A DNA stretch of 64,000 nucleotides from Telopea speciosissima (taxonomy: Eukaryota > Streptophyta > Magnoliopsida > Proteales > Proteaceae): positions 12,521,501 through 12,585,500 of the forward strand of contig NC_057916.1 in assembly GCF_018873765.1 (NCBI RefSeq). The letters run 5' to 3'. The notes beneath the pieces were generated by a model. That model did not search any database, had not been told where the DNA came from, and was given only the letters and a program-made list of their open reading frames with translations. The translations under genes and the position numbers were made by a program. Below, one piece after another: positions 35,517-46,236 of this stretch (positions are counted from its first letter, which is position 1; every line of letters starts with the position of its first letter).

Positions 35517-37149
35517 GCAGAAGATTCAGAAATATATAAGTTGTTTTTGTTCTAGGTAAATGGATTTGTTGAATATTTAAAGAATAATGTAAAGAGAAAA
35601 AGAAGAAGACACTTGACAGGAGTGGGGGGCTCTATCCTTTTAGGATTCCCACATAGATACCCTGATCCTTATCCACGTTTTTCTTAAATTCTGTCGCTGA
35701 GTTCTGCTACTGTAGCACCCATCGTTCACCTTTTCCTAGTTTTCCGATCCACTAACCCATTTTTACTTTAAAAAATTAACCAATCATCAAGTCTGAAAAT
35801 ATAAAGTACGCCAATGAACAGTTGATTGTTACACTATTTCTTTTCTTGCCATCCAAACATACCCTTAATGCCGATGGACTAACACAAACAGACTAGTTAA
35901 GCTCCATGTCCATACACAATATCCAATATCTCGGCATAGGTTGATCGACCAAGTCTTTCCCGGTATAGGGAGGGTGATAGTGTAATGATGATCCAAGAGT
36001 CTAATTATATGGTCGCATCATTGGTGAGGAAGAGATTTTTCTACTCCAAAGTTTAAGGGTGTAAGTTTGGCCCTATCAGTCCGAGACCATCCTAACCAAT
36101 CATGAACCCAAACAAGGCCAAGGTTGCGATACCCTGACCATGAGGGCAGGTCAAAACTGAGAATTTTTACCCTGAGTCAGGCCAGGGTTGAGGGCTTGGG
36201 CTAAGCCCGGCCTAGCCCTGTCTTCTTCTCCCCGGCCTAGCTCAGTCCCGACATCTCCCTTCCCCCTCCCCATGATCAAGTCCAATCAAGGTCAACCTGG
36301 CTCTGCCCTAAGAACAAGTCAAGGTTGATTTTTTTTGGACCCTGATTCAAGGCTAGGCCAAGCCTGGGCATAGCTAAGGAGAATCAGGGTTGGGCACTAG
36401 GGTTTCAAAAAGATAGGCCCAACCCGACCCTGTTGCAAACCTACTTAGGTTGAAAGAAAACTTAAGATTTGTTTGGTATGCATTTTCGGATCTGATTCTG
36501 AATCGAGAAAATAGAAAAAGAAAATTATGTTTTAAAATGCATTTTAAACCCCAAATTAATTCCAAGAATTCACACCAAACACATCCTTAGACCTTAGTAT
36601 TGAGGAAATGCCAACTCTTTGTTCAAGAATTGTGGTCCGATAATTTATTTCCAGGTAAATTCCACTGGGAGGAAGTTTTCCACTAACTGAGGTCAAGAAA
36701 TAATTTCTTTATTCAAGGTGATTTGACATTGTAATTGGACTCCTAGAGAATCTTCCTCAAACCATTTTCGCAGATCATAGGGGTCAGAGATTTAGATATT
36801 CCAATCCGACGTACCATCCTTTCCATGGGGACGTAAAATCCAGTCCCTACATCGATCCAGCAGTACCTAGCTAGAAGGAGTCCTCGTGATTGTCTTTGTT
36901 TTTTTGTGTTCATCATCACTGTAAATTCAAACCTTCCATAAAATAGAATTCCCCAAGGACCCCCACAACACTTCGATTTTTCCTCCCCTCTTAAAATTTT
37001 TCTAGTTTGGCACCATCCACACTTTAATGGATGCTCTGCGCTTCCTCTCCCTGCAGTGCACACATAGAGATAGTAGCTGATACTTCAGCTCAGCTCCCCA
37101 TAAGCATCTCCACAGCACAGTTGATCAGAAAAGAGGAAAAATCATAAAG

Positions 37150-38235
37150 ATGGCCATTAGCTTCTCTTCATGTGAACATGCAGAGGAAGAAGAAGAAGAA
37201 GAAGACTACATAGACATGGAAGTGAGTTCCTCAACTGCATTCTTAAGCTACAACATCAACTCTCCTCCTCAGAACAGAGAGTTTGAGTTCCAGAAGTCAT
37301 TAGCTTCTCTTGAAAGGGAACGTTCAACATCTCCAGCTGATGAACTCTTCTACAAAGGGAAGCTCCTACCTCTTCACCTCCCTCCTCGTCTTCAAATGGT
37401 TGAAAAACTCCTCGACCACAAGCAGCAGAATTCCAACTCTTCTTCTACTGATGTCAGGACAAGAACAGAGCTCATCTCCAAAGAGAACTATTCCACTTTC
37501 TTCACCACTACCCCCACCACAACCACTTGCAGTACCCCCTTTGAGTCCTGCAGCGTTTCTCCCTCCCAGTCTTGCCGGGTCAGTGGTGAACTGAGCCCTG
37601 CGGGGTACTTCAGTGGTTTCATAGGTGAGCAGCCAAAGAAGTCTTGGTCCAAAAAGCTCAAATTGATCAAGCAGTCTTCATTGGGTCTCAAATTGAAGGC
37701 TTCACGGGCTTATCTCAAGTCTCTGTTCAGCAAATCTGGGTGTTCTGATGGGACCTCTGCAGAGGCTGCAAGGAATGGGGACGAATTGACCATTTCCAAA
37801 GCCAAAGAGTGTTTGAACAGGTACATGAAGGTGACGAAGAAGAACCCATTTGGCCAAATTCAAAGAGAGAGGCACGACGAAATGGCAGTTAATGTCATGG
37901 CTGGGAAAGAGAAATTGATAGATGAGAGTGGTGGTGATGGCCACAGGAGGTCATTCTCAGGGGTCATCAAACGTCACTCAGCAATCAAATCATCCCCATC
38001 TTCATCCTCATTCTCAAGTAATCCAAATGGGTTTTATGAGTTGCAGTTCCTTAAGAGAAGTAGCAGTGCGAATTCAGAGATTGAGAGCTCAATTCAGGGA
38101 GCAATTGCTCACTGTAAACAGTCTCAGCAGTTTAGTTCGAGAAAGACAGTGAATGAAGTTGGGTTTTGTTCGTTCTCTACTTCAAGGATTGCACTTTGTG
38201 AGAATCAAGAAAGGCCAGGACACTGTAGGGGATGA
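37150..38235 (+). CDS. Probable membrane-associated kinase regulator (MAKR/BKI1 family), 361 aa
   Basis: Single-exon ORF starting at the first ATG after a clean 5' leader and ending TGA. Features in order: acidic N-terminus with DYIDMEV (residues 19-25); DELFYKGKLLPLHLPPRLQM (64-83), a block shared by MAKR proteins; Ser/Thr/Cys-rich linker; a Lys-rich segment KKSWSKKLKLIKQSSLGLKL (163-182) with ASRAYLKSLFSKS, the presumed plasma-membrane-binding and phosphorylated region; RRSFSGVIKRH (266-276); and the C-terminal SSIQGAIAHCKQSQ (313-326), which corresponds to the receptor-kinase-interacting motif of BKI1-like proteins. The family holds leucine-rich-repeat receptor kinases inactive at the plasma membrane and leaves the membrane when phosphorylated. 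The subgroup (MAKR2 or MAKR4-like) is a guess. All key blocks are present, so it looks functional. Confidence 0.9.
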   Translation: MAISFSSCEHAEEEEEEEDYIDMEVSSSTAFLSYNINSPPQNREFEFQKSLASLERERSTSPADELFYKGKLLPLHLPPRLQMVEKLLDHKQQNSNSSSTDVRTRTELISKENYSTFFTTTPTTTTCSTPFESCSVSPSQSCRVSGELSPAGYFSGFIGEQPKKSWSKKLKLIKQSSLGLKLKASRAYLKSLFSKSGCSDGTSAEAARNGDELTISKAKECLNRYMKVTKKNPFGQIQRERHDEMAVNVMAGKEKLIDESGGDGHRRSFSGVIKRHSAIKSSPSSSSFSSNPNGFYELQFLKRSSSANSEIESSIQGAIAHCKQSQQFSSRKTVNEVGFCSFSTSRIALCENQERPGHCRG

Positions 38236-40574
38236 TGATGATTTCAAATTAAAAATTGACTGGTCACATGATAGTGGAAGGAGATTCCTTAGTTATTATT
38301 CATTGGTTCCAGTCCTTGGAGATACGTGTATCTTATCAAGAGAGCTATGACTCTTTACTCTATCAAGAAATCTGTCCTCTTAGAGAATCAGGTCTGCAAA
38401 CTCTATTGCAGATGAGTTGGGTAGGGATGGAGTAAGTAGGCAATTTCTGTATATGGGCTGTTATCCTGTGACTGTAGTTCCCTTGTAGTGGGGTTCTGGC
38501 CTTTGGCCTTTACTGCTGCTGTTGATGTTCTATATATATATATTTTACTCTCTATCTCTCTAATTTTCTGATAACATCAATGGGTTATTTATCAGAAAAT
38601 TTCACCCCTTTTAATTATGCAAACCTTTTCAGGGAAGTTTACCTGTCATAGTGTGATGGGTATCTTGAAAAATTAATAAGAAGGGAAATTTTCCTAGTCC
38701 CACCACTGACTTACTCTCATATTTCTTGTCTCCCTTGAGATAGATTCCATGACATTAGGTTTCTGGCTTTCTCTGTCGATCATTTTTGCTAATGAAGGTC
38801 AGATTCTCCTTCTCATAATGAGATAAAAAGTTGAAAAGTAACAAAATCTTTTGGGTTTTCTGCTTTTCTTTTTTCCTGATACACAAGTAGCAAAGCACCG
38901 ACTCTTTGTGTGTCATTTATCTGTGTTTGAGAGAGAGAGAGAGCAGGGGGGGTGTGGGGATTAAACTTACGCAATGATAAACGTCATTAGGTTGTTTTAT
39001 CAAAGACACCATTTTTATAACAACTGTGATTAGAAGAAAAAAAAAAGCTACTTATCTGCATCTGACTCTTAAAGAGCACTCAAAAGACATACATTAATGG
39101 CAAAAGTTTTTCTGCACCCACCTAGGAAAAGTACACCCATCAAGAATCATAAAAATTCAGTCTCTTAATAGTATAAAGTTGATAACACCCCCATTGTTTC
39201 TCGGAACCCTTAGTCAAGAGATTTTGATATTTTCCCTTAACATAAATTTAGCCCTTACTGAACAATGATAGATTCTTTTTTGTTTTCAAAAAAGAATCAT
39301 ACATAAAAACAAAGGAGACCGAGTTTTCCTTCACCCCTTCACCTTGGGCATTGCTACCCTTAGATGGCCACAGAAGAAGATAGTTTTGGTTAATGTCAAT
39401 AGGGAGTGGGAGTGTAATGTTGACCCAAGAGTACTCAATTCACTGAGGGCACTTCATCCGTGATGTAGGGATTCTTCCTTTCTCTATGTGTAGAGAAATA
39501 CTTTCGCTAAGGCAATATGATTTCTTTATTGCTGATAAAAAACTAAAAAAACAGAAAAGAGGAAATCTTCAAGTGCTAGAGTAATGGCAAACAGCCTTTC
39601 AGGTAACCACTCTCTTTTTTCTTTCTTTTGCTTTGATTGGAGTTGGGGGTACAAAACCCTAATTGAATCAACATGTCAACAAATTTTTTGAGAGGATTAG
39701 AGCTCAAGAAAGTAGCTAACTCATCCATTAAAATTTGTTGAGCACTTTGGAATGTTGTGCTAATTAATATATAACATGGGGTTACTTTGAATTAATAATA
39801 GGGTTTTGCTCTATACAATTACGATTGGTTACGTTTAAGACTGTAAAGGGGGTTCTTCTATACTATGGAACGAGAAGGCAAAAGGGCATTACACACCTAA
39901 TTAAAAAAATTTATGTAATCAAATTAATTATAATTTTTTTGTCTTATTTGATTCACATCGGATAAATACAATTTTGTATGATCAACCATAACAACACAGA
40001 GAATACCCTTTATTAATAATAATTGAAATTTAGATTAATTAAAAAAAAAAACTGTTAACAAACGAAGTTGGTAGGAAAACAATAAGGAGAGAAGTTCATG
40101 AGTATGGGTTCATTGGAGATGAAGAAAGTGAAAGTTTTGGTCTAGTAACAAGCTACCTCACTTCACTTGATTGTAGGGTGCCTCTAATCAAGGGGTTAGG
40201 AAATAAATATGTGTTTAGACTTTAAAACGTCAAATGCCCCAATTTTGCTGACTAGATTAGATGCCACGTCTGCAAATTTCTTTACTTGTCCTAACTAATC
40301 TCATAACTGAATCCCTTTAGTTGGTATAGTGTCGTGTAGCCTATAACTAAACCATAATTCTTCCCTTAGTTGGTATAACGTAGTGTAGCCTGAAACTTGA
40401 CTATGTTTCAAGGAAATAGGTGTGTGGTTTGTCCACTTGACTACAAGTTCTAAACCCAATTTTCTAATGGTTTTACTTGGAAAGTATACCCATGGAATAT
40501 TTAAATTGGAAAAAACTTCTCTAAACCTAAGGCGTTTACTATGCCGTGACACATAGAAATTGTATATAATTTTT

Positions 40575-40711
40575 GGAAGAATATTCTCTGTGCCACAGCA
40601 CAGACTGCGCCCAGGCACATGGGTCTGCCACTTAGGGGGGCAGAATGGTTATTGCACCCAACCCCATGTGCCTGGGCACAGCCTACGCTACGACACAGAG
40701 AACAGCATCCC
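40575..40711. mobile_element. Mutator-like MITE (copy 2) with perfect 9-bp target duplication
   Basis: Starts GGAAGAATATTCTCTGTGCC and ends GACACAGAGAACAGCATCCC, with long inner arms (GCGCCCAGGCACATGGG against CCCATGTGCCTGGGC). The 9-mer ATAATTTTT flanks both sides (40566-40574 and 40712-40720). A 9-bp duplication with long inverted arms is typical of Mutator-like elements. Non-coding, 137 bp, same family as 33541-33676. Confidence 0.88.
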
Positions 40712-41621
40712 ATAATTTTTTTTTCTTTCTAAAATGAATAAAATATTACAATGTATCTTTCTTTTTTTTTTGGTAAATATTCCAATGTATCTTGATGCAA
40801 GATAAACCTAAGGCTCAAAAAGCCCTTTCACATTTAAGTTTTATAGAAAAGGGGTCTATATATTCTTGTTGGAGGAACCTTTACTACACCATCACTACAT
40901 GGATGATTAATTAGATAGAGAGATCATTCTTTGAATTAGTCACGGATCAAATTTTAGAGCCTTATTCAATCAAATAACCTTCCATGTATTGGCATGCATT
41001 CCATATATATCAATGAATGCTTACGAAACTCGGACTACTGTTATGCATTCTCCCATAACCCTGGATTTTTAAAACTCTATTTTGTCACATGGCAAAATCT
41101 AACACGGCTGAAATTTAACATTTGAATAGGAGACCTAAGGGTCTACCTATCTACAAAATTTGAACTCCATTTGATCTATGTATGGCAATTGTTACTATTT
41201 AAATTTGCATGTAGTAGGAAAGATTCCTACTCCGAGCATGTAAGAACTGCACTCTCTAATTTTATATAAGAATCTCATAAAATCAATGTTTGGTTTGTGA
41301 AGAGAGCTCTTGAAAGTGACGGGGAAAACAAAAGGTAAAAGAGAGTGTAGAGAATTAAAGTGTAAGAAAATGAGAAATTTTCAATGGGCATCTGGTTATG
41401 GTAAGAAAGTGAAAGAGAAATAAAACTAAAGTGGATAAGACCCACCACCTAAGAAGTGTTATAAAGCTGAAAGACTAGCTAGAGGTGTAAATTCTCAGAC
41501 GACCAAATGTTTACTGAACCAAGAAAACTAATATATATTATATACTTTTCCTAAATTCTTTCTCTTTCCTTTAATTTTCATACCTTCTTTTGACAACAAA
41601 CATATCTTATAAAGGAAAAAG

Positions 41622-41673
41622 TTTTTTTTTTTTTTTTTTTTTCAAATAAAATCCTTTTGCTAGTGGCTAATGC

Positions 41674-41709
<36 letters not shown>
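41622..41709 (+). repeat. Two long T homopolymer runs
   Basis: Runs of 21 T (41622-41642) and about 30 T (41680-41709) separated by 37 bases. Length is likely to be unreliable in sequencing. Confidence 0.85.
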
Positions 41710-41710
<1 letters not shown>

Positions 41711-42957
41711 GATAAGAACATGCTACTGCAATTGGTAATGATCTAGAGCAGAATTTTTTATTTTCTCCATTGGATGGAATGCCCCTAATGTGCCAAATGT
41801 GAACTTTAGTAAAAATCTCAATTATTTGCCATGTTTTTTCAAAACTCAAATTTCTTAATCATTTTTAATATATTAATATACAAGTAATGATCGATTATCA
41901 TGAGTGGTGTTAATGTGGACAACATGTCTGTTAAATTTTAAAACCAATTGATTACTTGTTAAGTTGGATCAACAATTATAGTTAGCAATTCTGAAGCCAT
42001 TAATTTGTTAGAATCTCATTTTGCAAACTAAGGCCTAGCTTGACAACATTTCTATTCTATTAAGAATAATTCTGAACGAAAAGTATTTTTTGAGATTCTG
42101 CTTTAACTTTTATCATTTCTATAATAACCCTACTTCAATACTGTAGGGTACTTTATAAAAATATTATTGCACCAACAATACTGCCACATATCAAGTTTTA
42201 AATACCTTATATTACAAAAAAAGCCATCACTAAACAGTATTAATTATACTGGCCAAACGTCTAGTATTAAAATAGGGTAAATTATACATCATCCCCTAGT
42301 TTTCAAACAAAACTCAAATCACCCCTGTATTAGATCCCAATATGAAAAATTAGTCCCTACAGTTAGTTGTATGTTGTTAAGTGAAGATGTCATCCAGTTA
42401 AATTAATTTAAATCCCTAAACTACCCTTGACCAGTGTTTTATGCTGTTAAGTAATGATTTAATTTCGATATTTTAGTACAAGGGTAAAATAGTCCTTTCA
42501 CACCAATAACTAACAGCAGACTAGCACTGTAACTGTAGAGGGGGACGGATGAGTATTTTCAAAAACCTGGGGGTGACGTGTAATCTGCCTATTAAAATAT
42601 AACTTCAAGTGCAACCAAGGATTAAAAAAACCCAGGATTGGTGAAGAATCGGTCCTAATTAAACCTAACCGCGATTTTCGCATAAGGATTGGCCGATCCG
42701 GATGAGTCAGAATCGAGATATATCGGCCTTGGTCTGGCCAATTCGATCCGATTTTCAAAACAATGAGTGCAATGATTCACAGTCCATCGGAGGGAATGCC
42801 GAAGCCATTAGTAGCTAGTTCGTGGAGTGCCTCAATGCCCTGATTGCTTAGAATTGGAGTTGGTTAAATGGAAACCTTAATTTGGGGTTACAATGGGTTT
42901 TGGATCACGAGTAGGTGAGAGTGTGAGACAACAATTTGAATCCACTGAAAATAACTT

Positions 42958-43029
42958 GTGGCTGTAGTTTAGTGGTAAGAATTCTACGTTGTGGCCGTAG
43001 AGACCTGGGCTCGAATCCCAGCAGCCACA
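42958..43029 (+). tRNA. tRNA-His (anticodon GTG)
   Basis: 72-nt cloverleaf without CCA. The acceptor GTGGCTG (42958-42964) pairs with CAGCCAC (43022-43028), discriminator A at 43029. The anticodon stem CTACG/CGTAG closes the loop TTGTGGC with GTG at 42991-42993. The T arm CTGGGCTCGAATCCCAG is perfect, and box B GGCTCGAATCC is intact. A six-T run at 43039-43044 is a good Pol III terminator, and CAACA at about 42930 is a plausible upstream start motif. No intron. It looks like a functional cytosolic tRNA-His; the extra G-1 would be added after transcription. Confidence 0.95.
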
Positions 43030-43979
43030 TCTATTGAATTTTTTATATTTCTGAGCTTTTTATACACTGAGGTCCCTTGGTCCTCGGCTAGTCGGCTACA
43101 TCAATTCTTTTTTTTTTTTGTTTTTTTGGGTTGGGTGTTAGGCAAGCCAGACTAGGACCCATTGGGACCAAACTGGAACCCACTAGGGGTCTGACAAGGA
43201 CCCACAAGGGGCCAGATGGGGGCCGACTGGGCCACACTTTACTACTACAACTACAACACTACTACCTTTTGAGTTTATAGTACATTCGAAACAATTATTA
43301 CTTACAAAATATCATTCATAGCTTAGGCAAAAGATGGCTGCAATCTGAATATGATCTGCCACAAATAGGTTTTAGAAGATTAGGAAGCCAATTACTATTG
43401 CTCAGGTAACTTGTACAAGACCCAGCTGGTATGGTTTGAGGTATCAGTATCGAGATCCTTCAATTCCGTCCATGTGGTATATCCACGTACTCATCTAGAA
43501 GAAGTGAAGAACCCAACCCATTAATCTTTTTTATTTTTAGATTTTTCTGTTGTTATTTGTTATTTTCCTGTTGCATTTGATTGAAGAAAAATTCCAACCA
43601 TGTGATGGGTTGGAGTCTTTCATGAGTGCCAATTTAATGTATCAAAAACTACCACTGGACATGACAGTGAATCACATTTGGAACATGGTTGAGAGAAAAA
43701 TCCAGAAATATGATGGGTTTGGAGTCTTCCATGGGTACGCAATGTATCAATTACCACATTTTTAGAAAAAATATCTTGGATATTAAAATTAAAATTATTT
43801 TCCAAATTTGTTGTTGCATTTCTATAGAATGTATTTTTCTTTCTTAATTAGTTTTTATGCTAGTAAGAGAAAAAAAAAAAAAAAAAAAAAAAAAGGCTGA
43901 AGATTCTTTACTTATTCATGCAAAGGTGATCTATCAATTTTGTCACATGGCAAGGTGATCTATCAATTTTGATCATCCT

Positions 43980-44690
43980 ATTTGGCTAGTGAAATAGTTG
44001 ACCGAAGACCCTCATTATTCATTGGGTTCTGGTTGATTCACCAAGACAAGTCAAGAAAAGTAATAAGAAAGAAAAGCGGAATGATGACTCATAATGAAGG
44101 ACAACGAAAAGGTACCACAAATCAAGTGCAAAAAGATGATGAAGGAAATGAGAATCGGAGAGTACATATAGGGAATCATCTCCGGACCATTTTCCTTACT
44201 CCTTTAGGATGGCCACTATCTTAAAACCGTCCACTCCTTTTCACGGCTTTAGCAAAGCGATCCAAAACGTCGGTTTTTAAGGGCAGAGGGTGCTGCTTCA
44301 CTGAAGATGAAGCTGCTGGTGAGGCTTTAGTTTCAATTGCAAATCCAACATCATATGAATAAGCAAGCGAGGATACATTTGATCCTAGTGAAAGGCCAAA
44401 GAAGGAAGGGAATGAATGGGAGGGAGTCTGGGAGCTATGAGTCGACGAGAAGGTTCTATTCCCTCTGTGTCCCAATACCTTAAACTTCCCTCCGAAAGAA
44501 AATGCTAATGCCAACTATACTTTCTAGCTAATGTGGCTGAATGAGAAAGCCTCTCTGTTAGGGCTCGCCCGGGATCTAAGCGGATTGAAGTGTTGACACG
44601 ACTCCCTGCAGGCCAACGAAAGCTGTCAGTTGTGGACCTTGACTTGGAAGCTAGTATTGGATAAACATAGCATGGATGCATTTTTAAATT
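43980..44690 (-). other. Unexplained ORF-bearing island, possible pseudogene or organelle-derived insert
   Basis: Two minus-strand open frames overlap here (44708-44505, 67 codons; 44514-44221, 97 codons), plus a plus-strand frame at 43982-44224. The second has a varied, protein-like composition (HRGNRTFSSTHSSQTPS, AIETKASPAAS, LKTDVLDRFAKAVKRSGRF). The plus strand at 44570-44660 also reads well (KRIEVLTRLPAGQRKLSVVD). GC content seems higher than in the flanking AT-rich DNA. I do not recognise any of these proteins. Old gene fragment, mitochondrial insert or chance are all open. Confidence 0.3.
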
Positions 44691-45479
44691 ATGCATGAAT
44701 GCAATCATTTCCCTACAAAGTGCTATCTTGTTACTTGTATCAGATTTGTTTTACCTATGGTTTCATTATTTGCATTTGATTATCAAAGTATTCCTAAATT
44801 AAACGGTGTACAGAATGGATCTCCATAGAACATGGAATACCATAAGAATACATGTCCATTCAATCAGTTACATTTGTCCTCACGAAAGAACTCCCACCAC
44901 TTTTTTGGAGGTCGGGGTGAGGGGGAGGATTCCATTTCCATTTTCACATTGATGGATCACACTATTCACTTATAAGTAAAAATTTTTTAATGAACAATGA
45001 ATTCGTAACATTTACAACAGCAGCTTCAAGAAATTTCCATCAAACTTTTTTACGAAGAACAGATTTATTGATGTATTTTTTCCCATATTTTTTTTGCCAT
45101 TTTTACTAATTTATTGTTTTTAAAAATAAGAAAAACGTAACTCAGCATCACCAGGTTTGATCGGCCGAGTAAGCAGGTTTTCTGAGAGAGTCTGAAAAAC
45201 CTGATTTTCCAACTATGATTACAACTAGTAAATGGAACGAAAAATATCTAACATTGAAAGGGCGCTTCATTAGAATTGGTGTATTAAACTTAACATGCTG
45301 CGTTCCAAGGATCTATTCAAGCCTCCTTCCAATGGTTGGATTTGGCAAAATAGTTCCACCACAAAACCGTCTTTTTTTTTTTGGTTGAACACAACCGTCT
45401 TTGCCAAATGCAAATTTGAGAACATCAGGGGAAAACAATTAAAAGTTTCTATGAAAAATAAGAGGACAAGGGTTAGGTG

Positions 45480-45729
45480 TAGGGGTGTAAATGATAGCCG
45501 AAATCCATTTCCGTATCCGTTTAGCACTATCCGAATCCGTCCGAAGCTAAACGGATGCAAATACGGATAGATTATAGCTATCCAAAAAGCTATATTTACA
45601 TATAAACGGATAAAATATCCGATCCGTATCCATGTCCATATCCGTTTAGCACTATCCAAATCCGTCTGATAGCTAATCGGATGCGGATATTGCACTATCC
45701 AAGCCGAATCCAATCCGTTTACAGCCCTA
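45480..45729. mobile_element. hAT-like MITE with TAGGGSTGTAAA ends and 8-bp target duplication
   Basis: The left end TAGGGGTGTAAATG and right end TTTACAGCCCTA are inverted (11 of 12 bases). The octamers GTTAGGTG (45472-45479) and GTTTGGTG (45730-45737) match at 7 of 8 positions. The interior has TATCCGTTTAGCACTATCCG repeated twice, with CGGATG words. Length 250 bp, no coding capacity. Related to 35098-35516. Confidence 0.75.
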
Positions 45730-46236
45730 GTTTGGTGGGAGAGGCAGATATTGAAAATTATGGATTGGAAAACTACTGTAAATTGGTTTAACTTATTGGT
45801 CAGATCTTGAACTAGGAGATTATGATAAAAATGATGGGTCAGACAGAAAAGCCTTCATTTTTGTGCCTAAAGTGACTGCATACCGCTTTAAGTTGTTTGA
45901 ACCGACTGTATTAAGAAGATGGACACAGTTTATTAGCATGGCCCATAATTTAGCAACCACAGCTAGAAGTCGAAAGATGAAGGGTTTTTTTATGAACATT
46001 GTAGACCTTTTGTTCTCTTAGTTTAATGCATTTTTTGTTTCAACAATAAAAAAAAAGGTGACTAAATACTTGCAGATATGAACATATTTTAAGCTTCAGG
46101 TCGTTCATACACATTATATCCTAGCATCAACCTAGAAGAAAAAAATTAAAAACAAAGAATTAAAGATAAGAGAATAAATCAAAATCTCTTCAAAAATTCT
46201 CTCTATCTCAATATTTTTGCTGTGTACAGGCTTTGC

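Larger units (their letters stand above)
32393..37149. other. Intergenic region between coiled-coil gene and MAKR gene
   Basis: The first 250 bases are the 3' UTR of the upstream gene. TTTGTAAGTTATTTG followed by an A run near 32605 and TGTAATGTTGATTGTTTGCA is a plausible cleavage region. After that come a T run (32750-32766), a MITE (33541), a tandem duplication (34253), a 20-base-plus T run near 34917, a CT microsatellite (34991-35006), an hAT-like repeat (35098) and a repeat with inverted GTTTGGTATGCATTTTC ends near 36470-36590. The 100 bases upstream of 37150 contain pyrimidine patches and no obvious TATA box. No gene was seen. Confidence 0.6.
38236..46236. other. Intergenic region between MAKR and UFL1 genes (genes converge)
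   Basis: The MAKR 3' UTR probably runs to about 38550-38600. A GA microsatellite lies at 38929-38943. Then AT-rich DNA, a MITE at 40575, T runs at 41622-41642 and 41680-41709, an ambiguous GATC-rich repeat at 42627-42775 (CGATCCGATTTTC words), the tRNA-His gene at 42958, an A run at 43868-43893, an unexplained ORF-bearing island at 43980-44690 and an hAT-like MITE at 45480. No other gene was recognised. Confidence 0.55.
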
